Part shown: positions 1 to 6,525 of the stretch, piece by piece | Layout: each line of letters opens with the position of its first letter | Position numbering within the stretch: position 1 is the stretch's first letter | Position numbers and translations under genes: made by a program | From: DASUBN01 sp050261675 | GTDB lineage: Bacteria; Pseudomonadota; Gammaproteobacteria; Natronospirales; REEB76 | NCBI GenBank assembly: GCA_050261675.1 | Contig: JBLNDO010000029.1 | Location: 1 to 17,815, forward strand | Direction of reading: 5' to 3' | DNA: 17,815 nt | Notes under the pieces: model-generated | Database searches by the model: none | What the model was told of the DNA's origin: nothing | What the model saw: only the letters and a program-made list of their open reading frames with translations

Positions 1-725
1 ATGCAGTAATAGATGCTCGCGCCCACGGCGTAGAGATCGCTCCAGGCACCCTGGCGGCCGTCGCTGGAATACTGCTCGATGGGCGCGTAGCCCGGGGTCA
101 CCAGCGAGGTCAGGCTGCGGCTCTGGGCGCCGATGGCCTGGCGCACCGCACCGAAATCGATGAGCATGGGCCCACCGTAAGCACGCACGTAGATGTTGCT
201 GGGCTTGATGTCGCGATGCACGAGCTGCAGGCGGTGCAGCGCTTCCAGGCCGTCCAGCACCGGCAGGAACAGGCCGAGCAGCCGGCCCTCGTCCAGGGTC
301 GGGCCGTGACGCTTGAGATACTGGCTCAGCGTCATGCCCGGCTCGAAGTCCATCACCATGTAGGCGGTGCCGTTGGCCTCGAGCAGCCGCGATACGCGCA
401 CGATGTTGGGGTGCTTGAAGCGCGCCAGCGCCCGCGCCTCTTCCTTGAAGCGTTCCAGGCCCCATTTGTAGGAATCGGCGTCGAATTCGGATTTCGGCAC
501 CACGTTCGAATCGGGGCCGCGTAGCGCGAACTCCTGCGGTAGGAATTCCTTGATGGCCACCAGCGCATTGAGGTTCGTGTCCTGCGCGAGATACGTCAAC
601 CCGAACCCGCCGTGTCCCAGCAGCCGGCCGATAACGTATTCCTGGAGCTTGTGGCCAATCGCGAGGGCGCTGGCGTGTGTCGGCACTATCGGATCCCCTG
701 CGAGGAACACATCCCCCGCATGCAA
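1..725 (-). CDS. Ser/Thr protein kinase, N-terminal part (runs off the left edge)
   Basis: This is a eukaryotic-type (Hanks) protein kinase that transfers ATP gamma-phosphate to Ser/Thr of unknown protein targets. Reading the minus strand gives a P-loop GHGGFGLTYLA, a VAIKEF lysine, the catalytic loop HRDIKPSNIYVR, a DFG motif (LIDFGAVRQ) and an activation-segment end of PGYAPIEQYSS. All catalytic residues are therefore present. The frame is open from 779 and has no ATG. TTG at 725 is preferred because GGAGAG lies 8 nt upstream; GTG at 710 or 686 is possible. The C-terminal part is outside the window, so any sensor or membrane domain cannot be judged. About 30 residues precede the kinase fold. 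It is divergent from hemL with no obvious functional link. The family call is firm; the role is unknown. Confidence 0.9.
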   Translation of the reverse strand, partial: MHAGDVFLAGDPIVPTHASALAIGHKLQEYVIGRLLGHGGFGLTYLAQDTNLNALVAIKEFLPQEFALRGPDSNVVPKSEFDADSYKWGLERFKEEARALARFKHPNIVRVSRLLEANGTAYMVMDFEPGMTLSQYLKRHGPTLDEGRLLGLFLPVLDGLEALHRLQLVHRDIKPSNIYVRAYGGPMLIDFGAVRQAIGAQSRSLTSLVTPGYAPIEQYSSDGRQGAWSDLYAVGASIYYC

Positions 726-781
726 TTTAGCCGCTCTCCACCCTGCTTGGCGAGTTGGCTCGAGGATATGGGTATTATGTC

Positions 782-787
782 ATTATA
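782..787 (-). promoter_or_regulatory. -10 box of the kinase promoter
   Basis: On the minus strand these bases read TATAAT, a perfect sigma-70 -10 hexamer. It predicts a transcript start near 776 and a leader of about 50 nt to the TTG start at 725. No good -35 hexamer is visible at 16-18 nt spacing, and the spacer is occupied by a palindrome (790-801). This may be an activated or repressed promoter. Confidence 0.5.
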
Positions 788-789
788 AA

Positions 790-801
790 CGGAGCGCTCC
801 G
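790..801. repeat. Perfect 12-bp palindrome, candidate operator
   Basis: CGGAGCGCTCCG is a perfect 12-bp palindrome lying just upstream of the kinase -10 box, in the kinase/hemL divergent region. Its position between the -10 and the expected -35 fits a regulator-binding site. GC-rich palindromes of this length also arise by chance, and no second copy was noticed nearby. Confidence 0.35.
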
Positions 802-881
802 GTCGTGCCGCACCGTGCCACGGGCTCCCGGTCGCTCCTGTAACATACGCAGCCGCGCGAATATTCCCGAGGTCCCCAAGC

Positions 882-2150
882 GTGTCCAATCCGCTGTTCG
901 AGGCCGCCCAACGCGTCATCCCCGGCGGCGTGAACTCGCCGGTCCGGGCCTTCAAGGGCGTGGGCGGCGATCCCCTGTTCATCCGCCGCGCCGAAGGCGC
1001 TTATATCTACGACACAAACGGCAAGCGCTACATCGATTACGTGGGCTCCTGGGGGCCGATGCTCGCGGGTCACGCCCATCCCAAGGTGCTGGACGCGGTG
1101 CGCCACGTCATGGAAAGAGGCTTGTCGTTCGGCGCCCCCACGGAACTCGAGACCGCGCTCGCGGAACGCATCTGCCGGCTCGTACCCTCCATCGAACTGG
1201 TGCGCATGGTGAATTCCGGCACCGAAGCCGTGATGAGCGCCATTCGTCTGGCCCGCGGCCACACCGGGCGCGACAAGATCGTGAAATTCGAGGGCTGCTA
1301 CCACGGCCACTCGGATTCGCTGCTGGTGAAAGCGGGCTCCGGGGCGCTCACCCTGGGCGTGCCCACCTCGCCCGGTGTGCCGGCGGCGCTCGCGGCACTC
1401 ACCCTCACCCTGCCCTACAACGACGCGGCCGCGGTGCGCGAAGTCTTCGAACGCCACGGCCAGGAGATCGCCTGCATCGTTGTGGAACCGGTGGCGGGGA
1501 ACATGAACTGCGTGCCGCCCGCAACAGGGTTTCTCCAGGCCCTGCGCGAGGTTTGCACGCAATACGAAAGCCTGCTGATCTTCGACGAAGTGATGACCGG
1601 TTTCCGTGTCGCCTTGGGCGGTGCCCAGGCGCTTTACGGCATCAAACCCGATCTCACCACCCTCGGCAAGGTCATCGGCGGCGGCATGCCCGTGGGCGCC
1701 TTCGGCGGCCGCCGCGAGGTGATGCAGAAGCTCGCGCCCCTCGGCCCCGTCTACCAGGCAGGCACGCTTTCCGGCAATCCCGTGGCCATGGCCGCCGGGC
1801 TCGCGACGCTGGACCTCCTCGAGGAAAAGGGTTTCCACGTCCGCCTCGAGAAGAAAACCGCGGCGCTCACCGACGGCCTCGCCGCCGTGGCGCGCGAGTG
1901 CGGTGTGGCCTTCACGGTGAACCGGGTGTGCGGCATGTTCGGCCTGTACTTCAGTCCGGGGCCCGTGGCGAGCTACGCTGACGTCATGGCTGCCGATGCC
2001 GGCGCCTTCCGCCGCTTCTTCCACCGCATGCTGGAGCAAGGGGTCTATCTCGCCCCCTCGGCGTACGAAGCCGGCTTTATGTCTGCTGCACACACCGAAG
2101 CCGACATCGAAGCCACCCTGGCCGCCGCCCGTCGGGCGATGAACGGGTAA
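882..2150 (+). CDS. hemL: Glutamate-1-semialdehyde 2,1-aminomutase
   Basis: HemL is a PLP enzyme that converts glutamate-1-semialdehyde to 5-aminolevulinate, the second step of the C5 route to heme and other tetrapyrroles; it is cytosolic. The 422 residues match the usual family length. Visible features are the N-terminal PGGVNSPVRAF motif, NSGTEAVMSAIRLAR (about 111-125), CYHGHSDSLL (about 139-148), the IFDEV aspartate (Asp235) that contacts the PLP ring nitrogen, and the Schiff-base lysine in TTLGKVIGGG (Lys263). The start is GTG at 882, with GAGGT (869-873) 8 nt upstream. It stands alone, divergent from the kinase. I found no convincing -35/-10 pair in the 726-881 gap on this strand. The gene looks intact. 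Confidence 0.97.
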   Translation: MSNPLFEAAQRVIPGGVNSPVRAFKGVGGDPLFIRRAEGAYIYDTNGKRYIDYVGSWGPMLAGHAHPKVLDAVRHVMERGLSFGAPTELETALAERICRLVPSIELVRMVNSGTEAVMSAIRLARGHTGRDKIVKFEGCYHGHSDSLLVKAGSGALTLGVPTSPGVPAALAALTLTLPYNDAAAVREVFERHGQEIACIVVEPVAGNMNCVPPATGFLQALREVCTQYESLLIFDEVMTGFRVALGGAQALYGIKPDLTTLGKVIGGGMPVGAFGGRREVMQKLAPLGPVYQAGTLSGNPVAMAAGLATLDLLEEKGFHVRLEKKTAALTDGLAAVARECGVAFTVNRVCGMFGLYFSPGPVASYADVMAADAGAFRRFFHRMLEQGVYLAPSAYEAGFMSAAHTEADIEATLAAARRAMNG

Positions 2151-2322
2151 ACGGGCATCGCGCGCGGCCTTACGCCTGCGAACGACCTGCCGCGTCAGGT
2201 ACGGTGGCTCGTTTCACCGCCCGGCATGGTGTGGAACTCGTCCCGATAGTGATGACACCACCCTGGATTTGCGGCAGTATTATGCGCGGGGCACGGCAAT
2301 CAGGCCGTCGAGGGACGCATCC

Positions 2323-2775
2323 ATGGCGATGGCAAAGATCTTCAAGTTCCTTCGTGACGAAGAGCACAACCAGCTTCTGCAGAGCTGCGAGCGCAAGGCC
2401 TACAAACCCGGCGCCACATTGATCCAGGAAGGCGAGAAGCAGACCGCGCTCTATCTCATCGTCAAGGGCGAGGTGAAAGTGCAGCGCGAACACGAGGGTT
2501 TCGCCATCGAGCTCTCACGGCATACCGCAGGCGAGATCTTCGGCGACATGTCCTTTATCGAGGGCCAGGCGGCGAGCGCCAGCGTCATCGCCGGCGACGA
2601 GGAAGTGCTCGCCTTCGTCATCACCCATGCCCATATCAGCACGCTCATGGCCCAGAACCCCGCCTTCGCCGCCCGCTTCTATCAATCTCTCGCGGATATC
2701 CTCTCGCGGCGCCTGCGTGAGACGACCAACCTGGTGCAGAAAGATGCTACCAGCGTGTGGGGTAATCCGGAGTAA
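2323..2775 (+). CDS. Stand-alone cyclic-nucleotide-binding-fold protein
   Basis: This 150-aa protein has a CRP/PKA-type cNMP-binding beta-roll (about 5-115) and a short C-terminal helix (about 118-137) but no DNA-binding HTH. The signature GEIFGDMSFIEGQ (70-82) marks the phosphate-binding cassette. The segment that is GQ-x-R-S-A in CRP is GQAASA here, so the cyclic phosphate-binding Arg is replaced by Ala84. Canonical cAMP binding is therefore doubtful. ATG 2323 is chosen over an upstream in-frame TTG at 2269 because GAGGGA (2310-2315) sits 7 nt before it. The gene follows hemL after 172 nt, in which I see no clear terminator. A TATTAT at 2278-2283 might be a -10 box. The likely role is a sensory or regulatory partner protein; the target is unknown. 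Confidence 0.85.
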   Translation: MAMAKIFKFLRDEEHNQLLQSCERKAYKPGATLIQEGEKQTALYLIVKGEVKVQREHEGFAIELSRHTAGEIFGDMSFIEGQAASASVIAGDEEVLAFVITHAHISTLMAQNPAFAARFYQSLADILSRRLRETTNLVQKDATSVWGNPE

Positions 2776-2800
2776 GTGACTGGAATGGTCAGTGATCATC

Positions 2801-2820
2801 AAGGCGCCGCAAGGCGCCTT
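2801..2820. terminator. Bidirectional hairpin terminator
   Basis: AAGGCGCC - GCAA - GGCGCCTT forms a perfect 8-bp stem with a GNRA-type tetraloop, followed by TCC on the plus strand. It lies 25 nt after the cNMP-fold gene and 8 nt beyond the stop of the convergent LON-domain gene. It can serve both transcripts. The U-tract is short on both sides. Confidence 0.7.
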
Positions 2821-2828
2821 TCCTGTCT

Positions 2829-3407
2829 TCAGGCCGTGGACAGAGATTGCAGCAACGTCACCAGGATGTCGAGGCGCTTCTCTGGATCGGAGAGCTCCAG
2901 CAGGTACTGGCGCTGCGCGAGGCCGAGCGGCAGGAATTCGGAGAGCCGGTAACCCACCCAACGGGCATCGCTGTACTGCTCCTCCGTTGCGACGTTCTCC
3001 ACCGGCAATTGCGCCATGATCTGGCGCAGGAGTTCCGCCAATGGGCGACGGGATTCCGGCACCGTCACCGGCGGTTCCTCCGAAAGCCATTCCAGGTCTC
3101 CCACGTTCAATCCATCCGCCTGGACGCGACTTGCCGTCAGACGGAAGCGACGCGTGCCCCGCGCCAGGATTTGCAGCAGGCCGTCGTCGCCGCGGCTCCA
3201 ATCCCCGATTTCCGCCAGCGTGCCCACGCCGTGGAACTTGGCCGGCCCGGCCTCGCCGCCTTCCTTGATGAGGCAGACGCCGAAACCCTGGCACTCCCTC
3301 AAGCACCGGCTCACCATGTCGAGATAGCGGGTCTCGAAGATGCGCAACGGCAACTGCCCGCCCGGGAACAGCACGGTATTGAGCGGGAAGACGCGGATTT
3401 CGGGCAC
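2829..3407 (-). CDS. LON substrate-binding-domain (PUA-like) protein
   Basis: This 192-aa protein corresponds to the N-terminal substrate-recognition domain of Lon protease without the AAA+ or protease parts. The hallmark opening is PLNTVLFPGGQLPLRIFETRY (about residues 8-28, shown here only to identify it), followed by GFGVCLIKEG, the GTLAEI strand and RGTRRFRL. The C-terminal half (about 115-192) is helical. The biochemical role of such free-standing proteins is not settled. The start is GTG 3407, two nt after the mpl stop codon (TGA ends at 3410). No Shine-Dalgarno is evident, so translation is probably coupled to mpl. It is the last gene of a three-gene leftward operon. Confidence 0.9.
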   Translation of the reverse strand: MPEIRVFPLNTVLFPGGQLPLRIFETRYLDMVSRCLRECQGFGVCLIKEGGEAGPAKFHGVGTLAEIGDWSRGDDGLLQILARGTRRFRLTASRVQADGLNVGDLEWLSEEPPVTVPESRRPLAELLRQIMAQLPVENVATEEQYSDARWVGYRLSEFLPLGLAQRQYLLELSDPEKRLDILVTLLQSLSTA

Positions 3408-3409
3408 AG

Positions 3410-4783
3410 TCAGCAGCGCGGAGCCGCGTTCCTTTCCAGTCGGTCGATGAGTTTTTCATGGAATCCGCCGAAGCCGCCGTTGCTCATGATGAGGACGTGG
3501 TCGCCGCGCTGCACTTCGCCCATGACCGCCGCCACAAGCGCGTCCAGATCCTGGATGACGCTGGCGCGCGTGCCCAGGGGCTTGAGCGCGCCCGCCACGT
3601 CCCAGCCGATGTTGGGCGCCTGGTAGACGAACACCCGGTCTGCGCCCTGGAGCGAGCCCGCGAGGGTGTCCCGGTGCACCCCCAGCTTCATGGTGGCGGA
3701 ACGCGGTTCCATCACGGCGAGGATGCGCGCACGGCCCACCCTTCCCCGCAGGGCCGCGAGCGTCGCCGCGACGGCCGTGGGGTGGTGTGCGAAATCGTCG
3801 TAGACCGTGACGCCATCCACCTCGGCGCGCACCTCGAGCCGGCGTTTCACACCCAGGAAACCTGCGAGGGCGGCGGCGGATTGCTCCGGCGGTACGCCCG
3901 CGTGCGCCGCCGCTGCGATCGCCGCGAGCGCATTCATCGCGTTGTGGGCGCCGAGGAGCCCCCATTTCACCGAGGCGGCCTTGGCGCCCGCATGCAGTAC
4001 ATCGAAGGCACTGCCATCTGCCGCGAGGTTTGCGGCCTGCCAGTCGGCGCCCGGACCGCCGAAATATTGGCGCGGCGTCCAGCAACCGCGCTCCAGCACG
4101 CGTTTCAGGCTGGCATCCGCCTGGTTCACCACCAGGAGGCCGTTGCCGGGGACGGTGCGTACGAAGTAGTGGAACTGGCTCTCGATACTGGCCAGATCCG
4201 GGAAGATATCGGCGTGGTCGTATTCCAGGTTGTTCAGCACCGCCGTGCGCGGCCGGTAGTGCAGGAATTTGGAGCCTTTATCGAAGAACGCCGTGTCGTA
4301 TTCATCGGCCTCCACCACGAAGTACCGGCCCTTCCCGAGGCGCGCCGACACGCCGAAATCCCGTGCTATCCCGCCGATGAGGAAGCCGGGTTCGAGGTCC
4401 GCCTGCTCCAGAATCCAGGCGGCCATGGACGTGGTGGTCGTTTTTCCGTGGGTGCCGGCTATGGCAATCACATGCCGGTCCTTCAGCAGGTTCTCGTACA
4501 GCCACTGGGGGCCCGACTGGTAGGGCAGACCCGCGGCGAGCACGTGTTCCACGGCGGGATTGCCGCGCGAAAGCGCGTTGCCGACGACCACCAGGTGGGG
4601 AGGGGGGTTGAGATGCGCGGGGTTGTAGCCTTCGAAGAGCCGTATCCCCAGGGCCTCGAGCTGGGTGCTCATGGGCGGATAGACGCCGCTGTCGGAGCCC
4701 GCCACCTCGTGCCCCAGTTCCCGGGCCAGGGCCGCGATGCCCCCCATGAACGTGCCGCAGATACCGAGGATGTGTATGCGCAT
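3410..4783 (-). CDS. mpl: UDP-MurNAc:L-Ala-gamma-D-Glu-meso-DAP ligase (murein recycling)
   Basis: Mpl reattaches the recovered tripeptide L-Ala-gamma-D-Glu-meso-DAP to UDP-MurNAc using ATP. This bypasses MurC, MurD and MurE during cytosolic peptidoglycan recycling. The 457 residues match the family. The N-terminus has the Mur-type HILGICGTFMGGIA nucleotide-binding opening and a GSDSGVYPPMS segment. The ATP P-loop is AGTHGKTTTTSM (109-120). The central domain has EADEYDTAFFDKGSKF and NNLEYDHADIFPDL, and the C-terminal ligase domain has DDFAHHPTAV and EPRSATMKLG. The ATG at 4783 follows the stop of the upstream membrane-protein gene by one nt (TGAcATG), which implies translational coupling. 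It appears complete and functional. Confidence 0.96.
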   Translation of the reverse strand: MRIHILGICGTFMGGIAALARELGHEVAGSDSGVYPPMSTQLEALGIRLFEGYNPAHLNPPPHLVVVGNALSRGNPAVEHVLAAGLPYQSGPQWLYENLLKDRHVIAIAGTHGKTTTTSMAAWILEQADLEPGFLIGGIARDFGVSARLGKGRYFVVEADEYDTAFFDKGSKFLHYRPRTAVLNNLEYDHADIFPDLASIESQFHYFVRTVPGNGLLVVNQADASLKRVLERGCWTPRQYFGGPGADWQAANLAADGSAFDVLHAGAKAASVKWGLLGAHNAMNALAAIAAAAHAGVPPEQSAAALAGFLGVKRRLEVRAEVDGVTVYDDFAHHPTAVAATLAALRGRVGRARILAVMEPRSATMKLGVHRDTLAGSLQGADRVFVYQAPNIGWDVAGALKPLGTRASVIQDLDALVAAVMGEVQRGDHVLIMSNGGFGGFHEKLIDRLERNAAPRC

Positions 4784-4784
4784 G

Positions 4785-5297
4785 TCAGGCCAAGGGAAAA
4801 AGATACAGCGACAGCAGGATGTTGATCGTCCCTGTCACCGCGGCGACGACCACCGCGAGCGCGTAGTGGCTGCGCAGCGCGTCGTGCAGCAAGTGCGCCA
4901 TCACCGCCATGCTCCACAGAATCAGCAGGAACACCGGCAGGTTCAACCAGGCCTGGACGTCGGGATTGGGAAACAGGCGTGCAATGCCGGCCAGCGGCAA
5001 ATCGATGATATTGAACAGCAGGCCGGCGCCGAACCAGGCGCTCAAGGTCTGCTCCAGGCGCGGCAGCACCGACCATGCCCCGAGGGTCAGGGTGAACGCC
5101 AGCAGCCAGTAACCGCAGTCGAACACGCTGCCCAGCACCATGGGCACGGCGCTGTAACCCTGCAACCAGTCCACCACCACGTCGGTGAGCAGGTACGCGA
5201 GCAAGCACACCGTGAGCAGCACGCGTGAGCGTGGGAACGCCTGTGGACCGGCGCGCAGCAGGAACACGTCCAGGAAGGACAGCAACACGGCCTTCAT
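4785..5297 (-). CDS. Polytopic inner-membrane protein of unknown function
   Basis: I do not recognise a characterised family, although the pattern is loosely Yip1-like. The 170-aa product has about five hydrophobic helices (roughly 24-45, 50-72, 86-106, 118-137 and 145-168) separated by short polar loops, and no obvious catalytic motif. ATG 5297 is preferred over the in-frame ATG 5330 because the candidate -10 box of the operon (5329-5334, TATTAT on this strand) overlaps the upstream ATG. The shorter form also begins directly with the conserved-looking MKAVLLSFLDVF. It is the first gene of the operon with mpl and the LON-domain gene. That context suggests an envelope role, but this is inference only. 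Confidence 0.75.
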   Translation of the reverse strand: MKAVLLSFLDVFLLRAGPQAFPRSRVLLTVCLLAYLLTDVVVDWLQGYSAVPMVLGSVFDCGYWLLAFTLTLGAWSVLPRLEQTLSAWFGAGLLFNIIDLPLAGIARLFPNPDVQAWLNLPVFLLILWSMAVMAHLLHDALRSHYALAVVVAAVTGTINILLSLYLFPLA

Positions 5298-5327
5298 CCG
5301 TCGCGGGACCCCGTGGGTGGATTGGGG

Positions 5328-5334
5328 CATAATA
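5328..5334. promoter_or_regulatory. Overlapping divergent -10 boxes (rnd and membrane-protein operon)
   Basis: The minus strand reads TATTAT (5334-5329) and the plus strand reads CATAAT (5328-5333), each 5 of 6 to the sigma-70 -10 consensus. They would start transcripts leftward near 5322 and rightward near 5340. This gives leaders of about 25 nt to ATG 5297 and about 30 nt to ATG 5372. Neither side has a strong -35 hexamer. If both are used, the two promoters compete for the same DNA. Confidence 0.4.
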
Positions 5335-5371
5335 CCGTGCGCAAGCGCGTTTTACCCCACGTCATCCCGAC

Positions 5372-6520
5372 ATGAGCGGCGATTTCCTCTATATAGACAC
5401 CCCATCCGCCCTCGACGGTCTCTGCGCCAAGTTGCGGGGAACGCCCTGGCTCGCCGTGGACACGGAATTCATGCGCGAGCGTACCTACTATCCGGAACTC
5501 TGCCTCGTGCAAGTGGCCACGGACGACACCGTCGCCTGCGTGGACCCCCTGGCCCTGCCCTCCCTCGGATCCCTTGTGGAGATTCTGCTGGACACGCGCA
5601 CCGTCAAGGTGCTGCACGCCGCGCGGCAGGACCTGGAAATCTTTTTCCATCTCACGGGCCGGGTGCCGGCCCCGGTGTTCGACACCCAGGTGGCGGCGCG
5701 CTTCCTCGGACTTCCCGACCAGGCGGGTTACGGTGCCGTGGTGCAGTCGCTGCTCGGCATTACCCTGGACAAGAGCCATGCGCGCACCGACTGGTCGCGC
5801 CGCCCGTTGCCGGCGGCGGCGCTCGAGTATGCCGCCGACGATGTGCGCCACCTGCGCACGCTCTATCACCGCATGCAGTCCGAGCTCGCGGCACGCGACC
5901 GGGCCGGTTGGACCGACCCGGAATTGAAGGCGCTCGTGGACGAGAAGCTCTACCGCCCCGACCCCGGCTCGGCCTGGGAACGCATCCGCGGTATCCAGCG
6001 CCTGAAACCCAAACCGCTGGCCGCGGCCAAGTCGCTCGCCGCCTGGCGCGAGCGCGTGGCCATGACGGAAAACCGCCCGCGGCAATGGATCCTGAAGGAC
6101 GAGGTGCTGCTGGACCTGGTGCGCCAGCAACCGCCCGACCTGGGCGCGCTCGCCGCCGTGCGCGGCGTGGGCGAAGCGCTCGCGAAGCGCCACGGTGCAG
6201 AAATCCTGAAGTTGCTCTCCGAGGGCCCGGTGCCGGCGGAAAAGTCGCGGGCCAACACACCGCTCAACCCGCGCCAGGAGGCGCTGGTGGATGCGCTGGT
6301 TGCGCTGGTAAGACTCAAGGCCGCCGCAGGCGAGGTGAGCGCCGCGAGCCTCGCGACACGCGCCGAACTGGAGCGGCTGGTGCGGGGCGAACGGGACTTG
6401 TCGGTGCTGAAGGACTGGCGCCTCGCCATGGCGGGACAGTCGCTCTTGGATTTCCTGGCGGGCGGCTCGGCACTCGCCGCCAGCGGCGGCGGACTGGAGG
6501 TGACGCGCCGCGGCGGGTAA
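5372..6520 (+). CDS. rnd: Ribonuclease D
   Basis: RNase D is a 3'-to-5' exoribonuclease that trims tRNA and other stable RNA 3' ends in the cytosol. The 382 residues match the usual length. The DEDDy exonuclease core is present: Asp30 and Glu32 in AVDTEFMRE, Asp87 in AARQDLEIF, and Tyr153 plus Asp157 in EYAADDV. The motif DWSRRPLP (140-147) is typical. An HRDC domain follows at about 210-290 (NRPRQWILKDEVLLDL, then LAAVRGVGEALAKRHG), with a second HRDC-like helical region to the end. ATG 5372 begins immediately at the first beta-strand; no strong Shine-Dalgarno is visible. The stop lies only 5 nt from the convergent adk stop, with no terminator between them, so the 3' ends of the two transcripts probably overlap. 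Confidence 0.96.
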   Translation: MSGDFLYIDTPSALDGLCAKLRGTPWLAVDTEFMRERTYYPELCLVQVATDDTVACVDPLALPSLGSLVEILLDTRTVKVLHAARQDLEIFFHLTGRVPAPVFDTQVAARFLGLPDQAGYGAVVQSLLGITLDKSHARTDWSRRPLPAAALEYAADDVRHLRTLYHRMQSELAARDRAGWTDPELKALVDEKLYRPDPGSAWERIRGIQRLKPKPLAAAKSLAAWRERVAMTENRPRQWILKDEVLLDLVRQQPPDLGALAAVRGVGEALAKRHGAEILKLLSEGPVPAEKSRANTPLNPRQEALVDALVALVRLKAAAGEVSAASLATRAELERLVRGERDLSVLKDWRLAMAGQSLLDFLAGGSALAASGGGLEVTRRGG

Positions 6521-6525
6521 GCCGG

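Noticed and set aside
755..1981. 408-aa plus-strand frame and 783-2093 minus frame over hemL
   Set aside because: Both are Arg/His-rich shadows of hemL, which has the full catalytic motif set and a good ribosome site.
3458..4825. 455-aa plus-strand frame opposite mpl, and 14275-15882 opposite tpsB
   Set aside because: They have no recognisable motifs, and both lie over intact, well-identified minus-strand genes.
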